Part shown: positions 1 through 7,313 of the stretch, piece after piece
Numbering within the stretch: position 1 is the stretch's first letter
How the letters are laid out: each line of letters starts with the position of its first letter
Assembly: GCF_025362435.1 (NCBI RefSeq)
Contig: NZ_JANYGL010000123.1
Span: 1 to 37,226, forward strand
Reading direction: 5' to 3'
Source of the DNA: Polymorphobacter sp.
GTDB taxonomy: Bacteria; Pseudomonadota; Alphaproteobacteria; Sphingomonadales; Sphingomonadaceae
Length of the DNA stretch: 37,226 nucleotides
Translations under genes and position numbers: made by a program
Notes under the pieces: model-generated
What the model saw: the letters and a program-made list of their open reading frames with translations, nothing else
Told to the model about the DNA's origin: nothing
The model's database searches: none

Positions 1-108
1 CGTTCTCCTGCGATCCCGGCTTGACGGGCATCCAGCCAGAGCGGCGGGGGCAGGAGGGGTATTGAAGGCACAAACCGCGTTTCGTAACTGGGTATTAAAT
101 GCGCAGTA

Positions 109-711
109 TTATTGGACGCCCTTTGGTTGCCGTCGCTGGACGCCCGCCCGTTTCCGCCTGATCCGCTCGGCTACTACGGGTCTGTTTCGCGCGCCAGCGT
201 CAATTACACGCTGTAGGATTGCATCAGCGTTCAAGGGTCCAAACAGGAAAGAACTGATATTCTCGGGCGCGGCCCACCTCTTCATTGTGCTTTCGGACTC
301 TCCGAATAGTTCTGCGAGGCGCTTTATTGGAGCCTTCTCCACTATGCGGTGGACTTCCCCTTCGAAGGAAAATCCTTCCGGGCGACATGCTTGCCGATAA
401 ATAGCCGCGCGTGACATTACTTCGAGTTTTGCTGGTGAATTATGAGGTCTTCCCCGTCCTCCGACTGCCGCCTTTATATAATCAGGCATTCCCCCAGAGC
501 CTATTTCCCCAAGTATGAATGACACATGGTAGAACGCGAGACGAATATCGGCATCCGAAGGATCGCGAGTCGCTACACTGGCTGCGCGCATAGCTAGTGC
601 CAGGTCATTCATCCATCTTCTTGCCGTCTCGGTAGATCGATCTTTCGACGCCGAAAAAGCTGAAGCCACGGCTTGGCCGAAAAGACGGCGCAATTCCATG
701 CCGTCGCTCAT
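109..711 (-). CDS. Hypothetical HTH-like protein coupled to the integrase
   Basis: About 200 residues. I do not recognise the family. I start it at ATG 711 (MSDGMELRRLF...) because this ATG overlaps the integrase TGA stop as ATGA (708-711), a classic coupled start. Longer readings upstream only re-read integrase DNA. Near the C-terminus there is a helix-turn-helix-like stretch (KRLAELFGESESTMKRW, about residues 137-153), followed by a basic tail. The middle contains a Gly-rich segment and a GRPHNSPAKLE motif. Base composition is visibly less GC-rich than in the housekeeping genes to the right, as expected for part of an integrated element. A DNA-binding accessory protein of the element, such as a regulator or excision factor, is an inference from the HTH and the operon position. 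The reality of the ORF is fairly sure; the function is not. Confidence 0.65.
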   Translation of the reverse strand: MSDGMELRRLFGQAVASAFSASKDRSTETARRWMNDLALAMRAASVATRDPSDADIRLAFYHVSFILGEIGSGGMPDYIKAAVGGRGRPHNSPAKLEVMSRAAIYRQACRPEGFSFEGEVHRIVEKAPIKRLAELFGESESTMKRWAAPENISSFLFGPLNADAILQRVIDAGARNRPVVAERIRRKRAGVQRRQPKGVQ

Positions 712-1991
712 CCTACGCTTCGCGCCATCGCGATCACATTGGACGTTTCGGATGCTCCCGCGATAAGTTGTCCTAGATATTTCGCCCAAGCGTCGAGTGC
801 AGCGCGTTTCTCATCCAAGTAAGCATAGAGATTGTAGACACCACGGATGCCGGCCGTTTCCCCCGATATGTGATTGATCACGCGTTCCGTGACCTCGATC
901 GGGATGCCGAGTTGTTGCAGCGCGGTTGTGCCAGTGCGGCGCAGATCGTGAAACACCCACGGCGCGATAGTAACCGGCTCGCGATCTTCGCCCAGGGCGT
1001 CGGCGCGCTCGTCCGCCATCTCCTGCATGATCGGCACCATGTACCCGTCCAGCTTCGTCTTCAGCTTACTGAAACTGCTAATCGGCGTCCTGCCCGTGGT
1101 GGAGAACAGCAGCCCCTTACGCGACCATGTTAGAGCGTCAAGTTCCGCAACCGCCAGCGGCGACAATGGCACGATGTGGTCATTGTCGTTCTTGGCGCGC
1201 GGACCGGGTAGGTTCCATAAGCCGTTCGCCTGCGACAGCTCGGTCCACGGTAGACCGGCGACCTCGTTGCGCCGCTGCAGCGTTATGACCAGCAAGCGCA
1301 GCCATGGCCCAAAGGGGGCGGAGAGATGATAGCTTGCCCGCCATACGGCGACGATCTCGTCCGGCGTTAAAACACGCTTGCGGGGCTTCGGCGCGGGCGG
1401 TGCAGCCATGTCCGCGATCGGCGATACGGCTATATCGCCGCGATTGACCGCCCAGCGAAACAGCTTGCGTACGACCGCGTGAGTATTTCGGGCCGCCGCC
1501 GGGGTTGCTCGCATTCCGTCGAATACGGCGGTGACTTCGTGCCGCTCAATGGACGCCAGCGACCGCCCCTTAAATCGGGCCTCGAAATACGTCTCTAGCT
1601 GGCGCTTGGCCGTTCTCCATGTGTCCGGCCATTCACCTTTCAAATAGCCGTCCACGAACCGCGTGATGTAGCTCGATACGTCGAGGTCCGCCGCTGTTGC
1701 CGCCGCCTTGCGCCTGGCTTCGACCGGATCGACGCCCGCCCGTACCTCAGCAAGATATAACTCGGCCTTGGCGCGAGCCGACTTCACCGTCCACGGCGAG
1801 CCATGAACGCCGATCGTCAAGCGACGGGCAGGGCGGCCAGTGACGCGGTACTGTAGGACGTACGACCGAACCCCGCCCTTGGTAACGCGCAAGCCAAAGC
1901 CGCGTGTCTCTGCATCCCACAGGAAGGCATCGCCAGCCGCCGGAATCGGCATGGTATCCACTGTCGTCTTGGAAAGTCGGCCCTTTGCCAC
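708..1991 (-). CDS. Tyrosine recombinase/integrase (P4-type, Arm-DNA-binding)
   Basis: About 427 residues, the usual length for integrases of genomic islands and P4-like elements. These enzymes catalyse site-specific recombination between attP and a chromosomal attB, often a tRNA 3' end. The N-terminus (KGRLSKTTVD...RGFGLRVTKGGVRSYVLQYR) is the Arm-DNA-binding domain typical of this group, followed by a SAM-like core-binding domain. The catalytic set is visible: Arg about 241 (LQRRNE), His348 and Arg351 (HDLRR), His374 (INHIS) and the nucleophile Tyr about 386 (GVYNLY). I choose the GTG at 1991, preceded by GGGAG at good distance, over a longer reading to 2048 whose extra N-terminus (MFPPPFPATLITW...) is unlike the family. 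Its stop overlaps the next gene as ATGA. The 3' remnant of a tRNA-Arg gene 150-190 bp upstream is the likely att site. It looks intact. Confidence 0.93.
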   Translation of the reverse strand: MAKGRLSKTTVDTMPIPAAGDAFLWDAETRGFGLRVTKGGVRSYVLQYRVTGRPARRLTIGVHGSPWTVKSARAKAELYLAEVRAGVDPVEARRKAAATAADLDVSSYITRFVDGYLKGEWPDTWRTAKRQLETYFEARFKGRSLASIERHEVTAVFDGMRATPAAARNTHAVVRKLFRWAVNRGDIAVSPIADMAAPPAPKPRKRVLTPDEIVAVWRASYHLSAPFGPWLRLLVITLQRRNEVAGLPWTELSQANGLWNLPGPRAKNDNDHIVPLSPLAVAELDALTWSRKGLLFSTTGRTPISSFSKLKTKLDGYMVPIMQEMADERADALGEDREPVTIAPWVFHDLRRTGTTALQQLGIPIEVTERVINHISGETAGIRGVYNLYAYLDEKRAALDAWAKYLGQLIAGASETSNVIAMARSVG

Positions 1992-2137
1992 GTCGCTCCC
2001 GCGTAATCGCCACGTAATCAAAGTAGCGGGAAACGGCGGGGGGAACAAGGGGCGAACGGGAACTATGTTTTAGACGGATGCTCGATGGAAAACCCGTTAG
2101 TTCCCGGACAGTCCCGCTAAGCCATCAGGCCACGAAA

Positions 2138-2182
2138 CTTCTAATCCTGAGGTCGCTGGTTCGAACCCAGCCGGGCGCACCA
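2138..2182 (+). other. att-like 3' fragment of tRNA-Arg(TCT)
   Basis: Sequence matching the 3' part of a tRNA: anticodon loop CTTCTAA (2138-2144, anticodon TCT), the 3' anticodon strand, variable loop AGGTC, a complete T arm (stems 2155-2159 and 2167-2171, loop TTCGAAC), acceptor strand CGGGCGC, discriminator A and encoded CCA (2180-2182). The matching 5' acceptor strand GCGCCCG and the D arm are absent upstream, and the 5' anticodon strand does not pair, so this is not a functional tRNA. A tRNA 3' end beside a tyrosine integrase is what an attachment site looks like. The element then lies to the left and the chromosome resumes at 2183. The intact tRNA-Arg should sit at the other end, outside this window. 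Confidence 0.75.
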
Positions 2183-2286
2183 CGAATTGAATGCCAAGGT
2201 CGATGGTTGCCGTGGCCGCGCGGTAGCGGGCAGGGCGGCGCCTAGCCGCAAGTTCGTTGGAAGACGCTGTCCCCGCCGGGCCAGCC
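2183..2286. other. No recognisable gene next to the att site
   Basis: Apart from the candidate small gene that follows, the stretch from the att remnant to the secreted-protein gene (2183-2791) carries no ORF I can support. This part is GC-rich, without obvious repeats or RNA structure. The second gap, 2482-2791, contains an AT-rich patch (about 2494-2520) that could serve as a minus-strand promoter for the small ORF. It also carries upstream sequence for the plus-strand gene starting at 2792. Confidence 0.4.
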
Positions 2287-2481
2287 TTATCGCCTGGCTA
2301 CGGGGTCCTCGGCCTGGGTCGAGTTGCGTGCGCGCATCTCGGCGACCGCATTGTCGCGCTCGAGGTGGCGCGAAATTTCATGCGATCGAAGCCAGGATAG
2401 CTGGGTGTCGAGCGTGCGACGGCACACTGTCCACGAGCCATTACCCGAACGTACGACATAATCGATGACGGTCTCGGACAC
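2287..2481 (-). CDS. Candidate small protein, 64 aa, unknown function
   Basis: A GTG-started ORF (MSETVIDYVVRSGNGSW...) with a good GGAGAG ribosome-binding site four bases upstream and an AT-rich, promoter-like stretch behind it (about 2494-2520). The N-terminal half alternates hydrophobic and polar residues (DYVVRSGNGSWTV), suggesting a beta-hairpin. The C-terminal half (RHLERDNAVAEMRARN) looks helical. The beta-strand followed by an Ala/Glu helix vaguely resembles short DUF2188-type proteins, but I cannot assert membership. It lies in a poorly coding stretch next to an att site, so it could also be chance. Evidence is the RBS, the start and a plausible composition only. Confidence 0.35.
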   Translation of the reverse strand: MSETVIDYVVRSGNGSWTVCRRTLDTQLSWLRSHEISRHLERDNAVAEMRARNSTQAEDPVARR

Positions 2482-2791
2482 ACCGCTCTCCGTTATAAAT
2501 AATCACAATAAACATCCTGCCGCAGAAAAGGTTTCTCGGTCGTAACCAATTTTCAAGCGGGTGTTCGATGGTCGCGGCCGAGCCTGAATTGTTGGCCGCG
2601 CCGGTCCGGGCCAGTGCATCTCCGGCAGGTAGCTCTGGCAACGCCTTGGCTCGCCGCCTTCGACTCAAGTCGCGATGAACCTGCCTAACTCTCCGCTGAA
2701 CAATCCGTTTTGCGCCATTCAGTTACAGGGGAGTAAATAACGATTAGTGACAGCGATCTTGCCGTCACGTCGCACGCTATGGAGTCCACCG

Positions 2792-3184
2792 ATGAAACTC
2801 GCCATTGCCTTGATGACCGCATTGCTCGCCACTGCCGCGAGCGCGCAGACCGCGCCGTCGACGACGGCTTCGGAGCGTGCGAGCGAGACTCCCGCCGCAC
2901 GCGCACAGCGTCTGGCGAACGACCGCGCGCATTCCACCGCACATGCCAACGAGACCCCGGCGCAGCGGTCGCAGCGCCTTGCCGCCGACAAGGCGCGGTC
3001 GATGAACGCCGAGCGCAACGAGACGCCGACGGCGGCCGATGCAACTGCGGACCAGAAGCGGCTTGCTGCCGACGAGTCGCGATCGTTCGCCAAGCGCGCC
3101 GCGACCGAGACCCCGGCACAGCGCGAGCAGCGGCTTGCTGCAGACCGGGCGCGCGGGATAGCGAAGAAGCACCACCACGCCTGA
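2792..3184 (+). CDS. Secreted repeat protein, 130 aa
   Basis: Starts at ATG 2792, preceded by GGAG (2781-2784). Residues 1-18 (MKLAIALMTALLATAASA) are a clear Sec signal peptide with an A-x-A cleavage site. The mature part is low in complexity and made of imperfect repeats of about 25-30 residues, each built on ETPAxRxQRLAADRARS. Recognisable copies of the ETPA...QRLA core begin near residues 29, 50 and 105, with a degenerate copy between. The repeats are rich in Ala, Arg, Gln and Glu, should be helical or disordered, and alternate acidic and basic residues. It ends in a His-rich tail (KKHHHA). I know no function. A periplasmic, stress- or metal-related role would be a guess from the signal peptide and His tail. 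It is convergent with bdhA, with a hairpin between. Confidence 0.75.
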   Translation: MKLAIALMTALLATAASAQTAPSTTASERASETPAARAQRLANDRAHSTAHANETPAQRSQRLAADKARSMNAERNETPTAADATADQKRLAADESRSFAKRAATETPAQREQRLAADRARGIAKKHHHA

Positions 3185-3197
3185 GCCTGACGAGATT

Positions 3198-3224
3198 CGC
3201 GGCACCGGCAAGCCCGGTGCCGCG
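3198..3224. terminator. Bidirectional hairpin terminator between convergent genes
   Basis: A perfect 11-bp GC-rich inverted repeat (CGCGGCACCGG at 3198-3208 and its complement at 3214-3224) with a 5-nt loop. It sits in the 46-bp gap between two convergent genes. No strong T tract follows on either side, so it may be a weak or Rho-assisted terminator. Confidence 0.6.
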
Positions 3225-3230
3225 CATCGA

Positions 3231-4013
3231 TTACTGCATGAACCAGCCGTGGCTGACTACGATGCTCTGGCCGGTCAGCGCGTTCGACGGGAAGCCGGCG
3301 AGGAACAGCGCTGTCTGGGCGACGTCGTCGACGGTGGTGAACTCGCCGTCGACGGTGGCGGCGAGCATGACCTTCTTGACGACGTCGTCCTCGGAAATGC
3401 CGAGTTCCTTGGCCTGCTCGGGAATCTGCTTCTCGACGAGCGGGGTGCGGACGAAGCCGGGGCAGATGACGTTGGCGCGGACATGGTATTCGGCGCCTTC
3501 CTTGGCGACGACCTTGGCGAGGCCGATCAGGCCGTGCTTGGCCGCGACATACGCCGACTTGAGCTTCGACGCTTCCTTGCTGTGGACCGACCCCATGTAG
3601 ATGACGCTGCCGCCGCGGCCCTGCGCATACATGTGCTTTAGGCACGCGCGTGTCGTCAGGAACGCACCGTCGAGGTGGATCGCGAGCATCTTCTTCCAGT
3701 CGGCGAACTTGTAATCGACGACCGACGCGACGATCTGGATGCCGGCGTTCGACACGAGGATATCGATCCCGCCGAACTTGGCGACAACCGCGGCGATCCC
3801 GGCTTCGACCTGATCCTCGTCGGTGACGTCCATCGCCACGCCCATCGCGCGCTCGCCGCTCGGGTCGAATTCAAGTGCGGTGGCGTTGGCGGCGGCGATG
3901 TTGAGGTCGGCGATCGCGACCTTGGCGCCGGCGGCGAGATAGACCCTGGCGATATCCTTGCCGATGCCGCTGGCGGCTCCGGTGACGACGGCGACCTTGT
4001 CGGTGAGCATCAT
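3231..4013 (-). CDS. bdhA: 3-hydroxybutyrate dehydrogenase (SDR family)
   Basis: A 260-residue short-chain dehydrogenase. By resemblance to the D-3-hydroxybutyrate dehydrogenase group it interconverts (R)-3-hydroxybutyrate and acetoacetate with NAD+, the cytoplasmic step after polyhydroxybutyrate (PHB) breakdown. The N-terminal Rossmann motif TGAASGIG (about 11-18), the NAG motif (89-91) and the catalytic Ser142, Tyr155 and Lys159 (YVAAK) are present. The C-terminal VVSHGWFMQ is typical of bacterial BdhA. Start ATG 4013 has AAGGAG at 7 nt; a second ATG follows at once (4010). It is the last gene of an operon with a patatin-like lipase (gap of 4 bp) and a CMD-family protein. Its RBS lies over the stop codon of the lipase gene, so coupling is likely. 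Confidence 0.9.
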   Translation of the reverse strand: MMLTDKVAVVTGAASGIGKDIARVYLAAGAKVAIADLNIAAANATALEFDPSGERAMGVAMDVTDEDQVEAGIAAVVAKFGGIDILVSNAGIQIVASVVDYKFADWKKMLAIHLDGAFLTTRACLKHMYAQGRGGSVIYMGSVHSKEASKLKSAYVAAKHGLIGLAKVVAKEGAEYHVRANVICPGFVRTPLVEKQIPEQAKELGISEDDVVKKVMLAATVDGEFTTVDDVAQTALFLAGFPSNALTGQSIVVSHGWFMQ

Positions 4014-4017
4014 GGGC

Positions 4018-5181
4018 TTACTCCTTGCTCGTGAAATCATAGACATCGACGCCGTGGGCATCGGACGGCGGGCTCAGGACCTCGGGGTGGGCGAGGGTGC
4101 GTGTTGCGTCGCGAAGACCGGCCGCCCAATGCTCCTCCATCGTCCGCCGCGAGAATTCATAGTCCTTCGACTGGCCCTCGTAGGTCGGCGAGCGATAGAT
4201 CAGCTGGACGATGTTGAACACCGCCGGGTCCGACGCCCCGGTCAGGATCTTCGCCTCGGCACTTTCGGCGAGTTCGGGCGGCAGCTTGGCGAGGAGCTGG
4301 TTGAACACCGCGCGAAGCTTCTGGGTTTTGCGGAACGAGTCGGTGGCCGACCGGGTGCGGCTCGAAAACTGGACTTCCTTCATCCGCACCGCGACCTCGC
4401 TGAGATCGCGCGGCAGCTCGCCGCGCGCGCTCCACAGGTCGACCTGGAGGACCAACGTGTCGAGGTCGGAGCGCGACGACAGCACCCAGTCGAGCGGGGT
4501 GTTCGAGACCATGCCGCCGTCCCAATAGAATTCGCTGTCGATCTCGACCGCGGGAAACGCGGGCGGCAGCGCTCCCGACGCCATGATGTGTTCGGGGCGG
4601 ATGGTGTCGGTCGCATTGTCGAAATAGGCGAAGTTGCCGGTGCGGACGTTGACCGCGCCGACCGAGAAGCGGGTTTCCCTGGCGTTGATCCGGTCGAAGT
4701 CGACGAAGCGTTCGAGCGTCGATCGCAGCGTCGCGGTGTCGTACCAGCTGGTCGCCGCGAGCGATCCGTTCGGCGAGAGGTATGGCGGCGGGAAGCGCGG
4801 CTTGAAGAAGCCCGGCACGCCGTTGGTCATGATCTGGCCCGCGGCGATCTGGTTGACCATCCCGCGCGCGACGTCGCCCGACAGCAGTCCCGACCAGAAA
4901 TGGCTCATGCCGCCGTCGCCGGCATCGCTGACGAATTCCCAGAAGCCGCGCAGCTTGGCGATGCCCTCGGCGGTGTCGTTGCCGGCGATGATCGCCGAGT
5001 TGATCGCGCCGATCGAGATCCCCGCGATCCATGTCGGGCGAATGCCGTGCCCGACGAGCGCCTCATAGACCCCCGCCTGATACGCGCCCAATGCGCCGCC
5101 GCCCTGGAGGAGGAGGGCGACGCTTTCGAACGGGGTGCCGTTCGGCCGCGCCGTATCGCGCGACGCGACGCCGCTATTCAC
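4018..5181 (-). CDS. Patatin-like phospholipase with DUF3734 tail
   Basis: About 387 residues. Patatin-fold lipid acyl hydrolases use a Ser-Asp dyad. The oxyanion motif [12 protein letters not shown] (about 26-37), the nucleophile elbow GISIG (Ser57) and the Asp motif DGG (Asp221) are all present. The C-terminal region ([22 protein letters not shown]) matches the DUF3734 extension found on patatin proteins of proteobacteria. No signal peptide is visible, so it is probably cytoplasmic or peripheral to membranes. The start is GTG 5181, overlapping the end of the upstream gene by 8 bp; no clear Shine-Dalgarno is seen, so it is presumably coupled. Being directly upstream of bdhA suggests a role in releasing hydroxyacids or fatty acids from storage polymer or lipid. 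That is inference; the hydrolase call itself is secure. Confidence 0.88.
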   Translation of the reverse strand: MNSGVASRDTARPNGTPFESVALLLQGGGALGAYQAGVYEALVGHGIRPTWIAGISIGAINSAIIAGNDTAEGIAKLRGFWEFVSDAGDGGMSHFWSGLLSGDVARGMVNQIAAGQIMTNGVPGFFKPRFPPPYLSPNGSLAATSWYDTATLRSTLERFVDFDRINARETRFSVGAVNVRTGNFAYFDNATDTIRPEHIMASGALPPAFPAVEIDSEFYWDGGMVSNTPLDWVLSSRSDLDTLVLQVDLWSARGELPRDLSEVAVRMKEVQFSSRTRSATDSFRKTQKLRAVFNQLLAKLPPELAESAEAKILTGASDPAVFNIVQLIYRSPTYEGQSKDYEFSRRTMEEHWAAGLRDATRTLAHPEVLSPPSDAHGVDVYDFTSKE

Positions 5182-5740
5182 GCTCGGGCACGGGAACGTT
5201 GAAGCCGTTGAGCGTGGTCGACACGAGGCTGTAGAGGCCGACGAGGTAGATCATCTCGTTCAACGCGTGCTGGCCGAAGGTCTTGAGCGCGAGCGCGTAG
5301 ATCGGCTCGGGCAGGGTGCCGCCTCGAACGAGGGCGAAGGCAAGGTCGAAGGCGATGCTTTCCTCGGGCGACAGGTCGGCCGGCTTGAGGTCGGCGACGA
5401 TCGTCGCTAGCCGCTCGGCGGGCATGCCCTCGCGCTCGGCGACGGCGATGTGGGCGTACAGCTCGTACGCCGCATCGAAGCGCGCGCCGACGACGAGGAT
5501 GACGATCTGGCGGACGTTGTCGGGCAGCACCGCCTGCGCGGTCATCGCCAGCGTCAGGTCCCAGATCGCCTTGCCGATGGCGGGCTCGTGGAGCCACGGA
5601 TTCCACGGGCCCATCAGCGCACCGTCGTCGCGCTCGACCTTGAAGGCGTTGAAGTTGCTGGCGATGCCTTTGCGCATATCGTCGTAGAGCGGCTTTTGCT
5701 CGGGCGACAGGTCGGCGGGGGCGATCAATGGCAGGCGCAT
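5174..5740 (-). CDS. Carboxymuconolactone decarboxylase/AhpD-like protein
   Basis: 188 residues, all-helical, with the AhpD/CMD core (ALMGPWNPWLHEPAIG, then NVRQIVILVVGARFDAAYELYAHIAVAEREG at about 75-105). The motif position that carries CxxC in peroxidase-active AhpD has no cysteines here, so thiol peroxidase activity is unlikely. Many such proteins of this length are annotated only by family. First gene of the operon with the patatin lipase and bdhA. The ATG at 5740 has a good AGGAG. A 21-bp palindrome lies 15 bp upstream of the start codon. The actual substrate is unknown. Confidence 0.8.
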   Translation of the reverse strand: MRLPLIAPADLSPEQKPLYDDMRKGIASNFNAFKVERDDGALMGPWNPWLHEPAIGKAIWDLTLAMTAQAVLPDNVRQIVILVVGARFDAAYELYAHIAVAEREGMPAERLATIVADLKPADLSPEESIAFDLAFALVRGGTLPEPIYALALKTFGQHALNEMIYLVGLYSLVSTTLNGFNVPVPERE

Positions 5741-5755
5741 CGGCGACTCCTGTGA

Positions 5756-5776
5756 TTATGATGCAGTGCACCATAA
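5756..5776. promoter_or_regulatory. 21-bp palindromic operator upstream of the CMD-patatin-bdhA operon
   Basis: Half-sites TTATGATGCA and TGCACCATAA are separated by one G. They match as an inverted repeat in 9 of 10 positions. The site lies 15 bp upstream of the first start codon of the operon, where a repressor would block transcription. The core TGCAxTGCA is reminiscent of the TGC-rich sites of the PHB regulator PhaR, from memory. A TetR-type repressor is equally possible. Confidence 0.6.
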
Positions 5777-5838
5777 ACCACCCGTGAGACAAGCGTGCTA
5801 CAGTTTCTGCGTGGCCGAAACGATCCGGCCGCGCGGCC

Positions 5839-6873
5839 TCAGACCGAAGCGCGGAGGGTCGCGCGGACGCCGACGTGGGCGGGGTCGTAGAACACGCTCG
5901 ACCCGAGGCTCGCCGCCATTGCCCCGATCAGCTTGGTGCCGATGCCGGTGCCGGTCGGGGTCTTCGAGGCGGGAAGGCCGGCCCCGTCGTCCTCGACCCG
6001 CAGGACGAATTCGCGCGCGCCGTCGAGCGCCAGCTCGATGCGGATCTCGCCCGCCTGGCCCTGGGCATAGGCGTATTTGCACGCGTTGCTGACGAGCTCG
6101 TTGACGATCACCCCGAGCGATACCGCGCGGTCGGTCGCCAGCCGGATCGGCGCGGCGATCAGGCGGAGCGTGCGCGGCGACGCGGGGGTCGACCACGTCT
6201 TTTCGAGCTCGCCGACAAGCGCCGCGAGGTAGTCGTCCATCGCCACACCCTCGACATCGTCCGACGTGTAGAGCCGCTTGTGGACCTGCGCGATCGCGGT
6301 GATCCGCGCCTGCGTATCGGCGAGCGCGCTCTTCGCGGCGGGGTCGGTCAGCGCCTTCGCCTGGAGGTGGATGAACGCCGAGACCAGCTGGAGCGAGTTC
6401 GCTACCCGATGGTTGACCTCGTGCAGCAGCGCCTCCAGCCGCGCGTTCGACGCCCGCAGCGCGACCTCGGCCTCGGCCTTCTGCGCCTTCAGCGCGACCG
6501 CGGTCAGGGCGGTGTCGAAGGCGTTGGTCAGCAGGTCGAAGAAGTCGTCGCCGACGGTTTTGACGACATAGTCGATCGCCCCCGCCTTGAGCGCGGCGAC
6601 CGCGATGCGGCTTTCCTCGGACCCGGTGACGTAGATGATCGGCGGAACCGTCGGCAGCGCGCGAAGCGCCTCGAGCGTGCTCAGCCCGTCGTAGTCGGGC
6701 ATATAATGGTCGACGGCGACAAGGTCGAAGACGCTCTCGGTCGCCTTGGCGACGCCGTCGGGGCCGTTGGTCGCGACGCTGACGTCATAGCCGCGCTTGC
6801 CGAGCGCGCGCGACACCAGCCGGCACAGCCCCTCGTCGTCGTCGATATAGAGGATGCGGGGCCGCTGGCTCAC
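5839..6873 (-). CDS. Hybrid REC - HisKA_2/HWE histidine kinase
   Basis: 344 residues. The N-terminal receiver domain (1-120) has the acidic pair DDD at 11-13, phospho-acceptor Asp55 (VAVDHYMP), Thr84 and Lys105. A linker helix follows, then a HisKA_2-type dimerisation domain with LLHEVNHRVANSLQLV (phospho-His about 155). The C-terminal HATPase has the N box (NELVSNACKYA) and G boxes (DDGAGLP, GTGIG). This order, receiver before kinase, is common in alphaproteobacteria, where the receiver controls the kinase. It lacks membrane segments and is cytoplasmic. It overlaps the preceding response regulator by 4 bp (ATGA). It may pass phosphate onward to an unlinked regulator; some HWE/HisKA_2 kinases feed the PhyR general stress response, but no phyR or ecfG is in this window. 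Confidence 0.9.
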   Translation of the reverse strand: MSQRPRILYIDDDEGLCRLVSRALGKRGYDVSVATNGPDGVAKATESVFDLVAVDHYMPDYDGLSTLEALRALPTVPPIIYVTGSEESRIAVAALKAGAIDYVVKTVGDDFFDLLTNAFDTALTAVALKAQKAEAEVALRASNARLEALLHEVNHRVANSLQLVSAFIHLQAKALTDPAAKSALADTQARITAIAQVHKRLYTSDDVEGVAMDDYLAALVGELEKTWSTPASPRTLRLIAAPIRLATDRAVSLGVIVNELVSNACKYAYAQGQAGEIRIELALDGAREFVLRVEDDGAGLPASKTPTGTGIGTKLIGAMAASLGSSVFYDPAHVGVRATLRASV

Positions 6874-7313
6874 GCGTCGTCGCCGACCTCGGGCACTTGA
6901 ATGACCGACAGGAACAGGCCGAGCTGCTGGATCGCGCGGGCGAAATTCTCGTAGTTGACCGGCTTGGTGATGTAGACGTTGGCGCCGAGATCGTAGCAGC
7001 GCTGGATCTCCTGCTTGTCGTCGGTCGTCGTCAACACGACCACCGGCGTCCGCTTCAATCGCGGATCGGCCTTGATCTTGGCGAGGATGTCGATGCCGCT
7101 CATGTCGGGCAGGTTGAGATCAAGCAGGATCAGCGCCGGGCCATTGTTCGCCGGCCCATCGGGCGCGTGGAACAGATAGCTCAGCGCGGTCGTGCCATCG
7201 ACGAAATGGCGGATGGCGTTGGCGATGCCCGCACGGCGGATGTTCTTCTCGATCAGCCGTGCATGACCTTCGTCATCCTCGACCATGATGATGTTGACGC
7301 TATGTTCGCTCAT
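6870..7313 (-). CDS. Single-domain response regulator (CheY/Rcp1-like)
   Basis: 147 residues, one receiver domain with acidic residues ED12-14, phospho-acceptor Asp65 (LILLDLNLPDMSG), conserved TTT and Lys of the ITKPV motif. The extended loop between beta2 and beta3 (LFHAPDGPANNGPALI) is characteristic of the Rcp1 type partnered with phytochrome-like kinases. No output domain, so it relays phosphate. ATGA overlaps on both sides (with the kinase stop at 7310-7313 and with the next start at 6870-6873) put it in a tightly coupled operon. It probably takes phosphate from the CHASE3 kinase upstream and could pass it to, or compete with, the receiver of the next gene. Confidence 0.93.
   Translation of the reverse strand: MSEHSVNIIMVEDDEGHARLIEKNIRRAGIANAIRHFVDGTTALSYLFHAPDGPANNGPALILLDLNLPDMSGIDILAKIKADPRLKRTPVVVLTTTDDKQEIQRCYDLGANVYITKPVNYENFARAIQQLGLFLSVIQVPEVGDDA

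Noticed and set aside
2106-2182. A complete tRNA-Arg gene
   Set aside because: Only the part from the anticodon loop to CCA fits. The 5' acceptor strand and D arm are absent, and the 5' anticodon strand does not pair.
2441-2668. Minus-strand ORF of 75 codons
   Set aside because: No RBS support, and it overlaps the better-supported small ORF. Composition is shadow-like.
5766-6092. Plus-strand Arg-rich ORF over the REC-HWE kinase
   Set aside because: Antisense of a conserved kinase. Low-complexity Arg/Gly translation.
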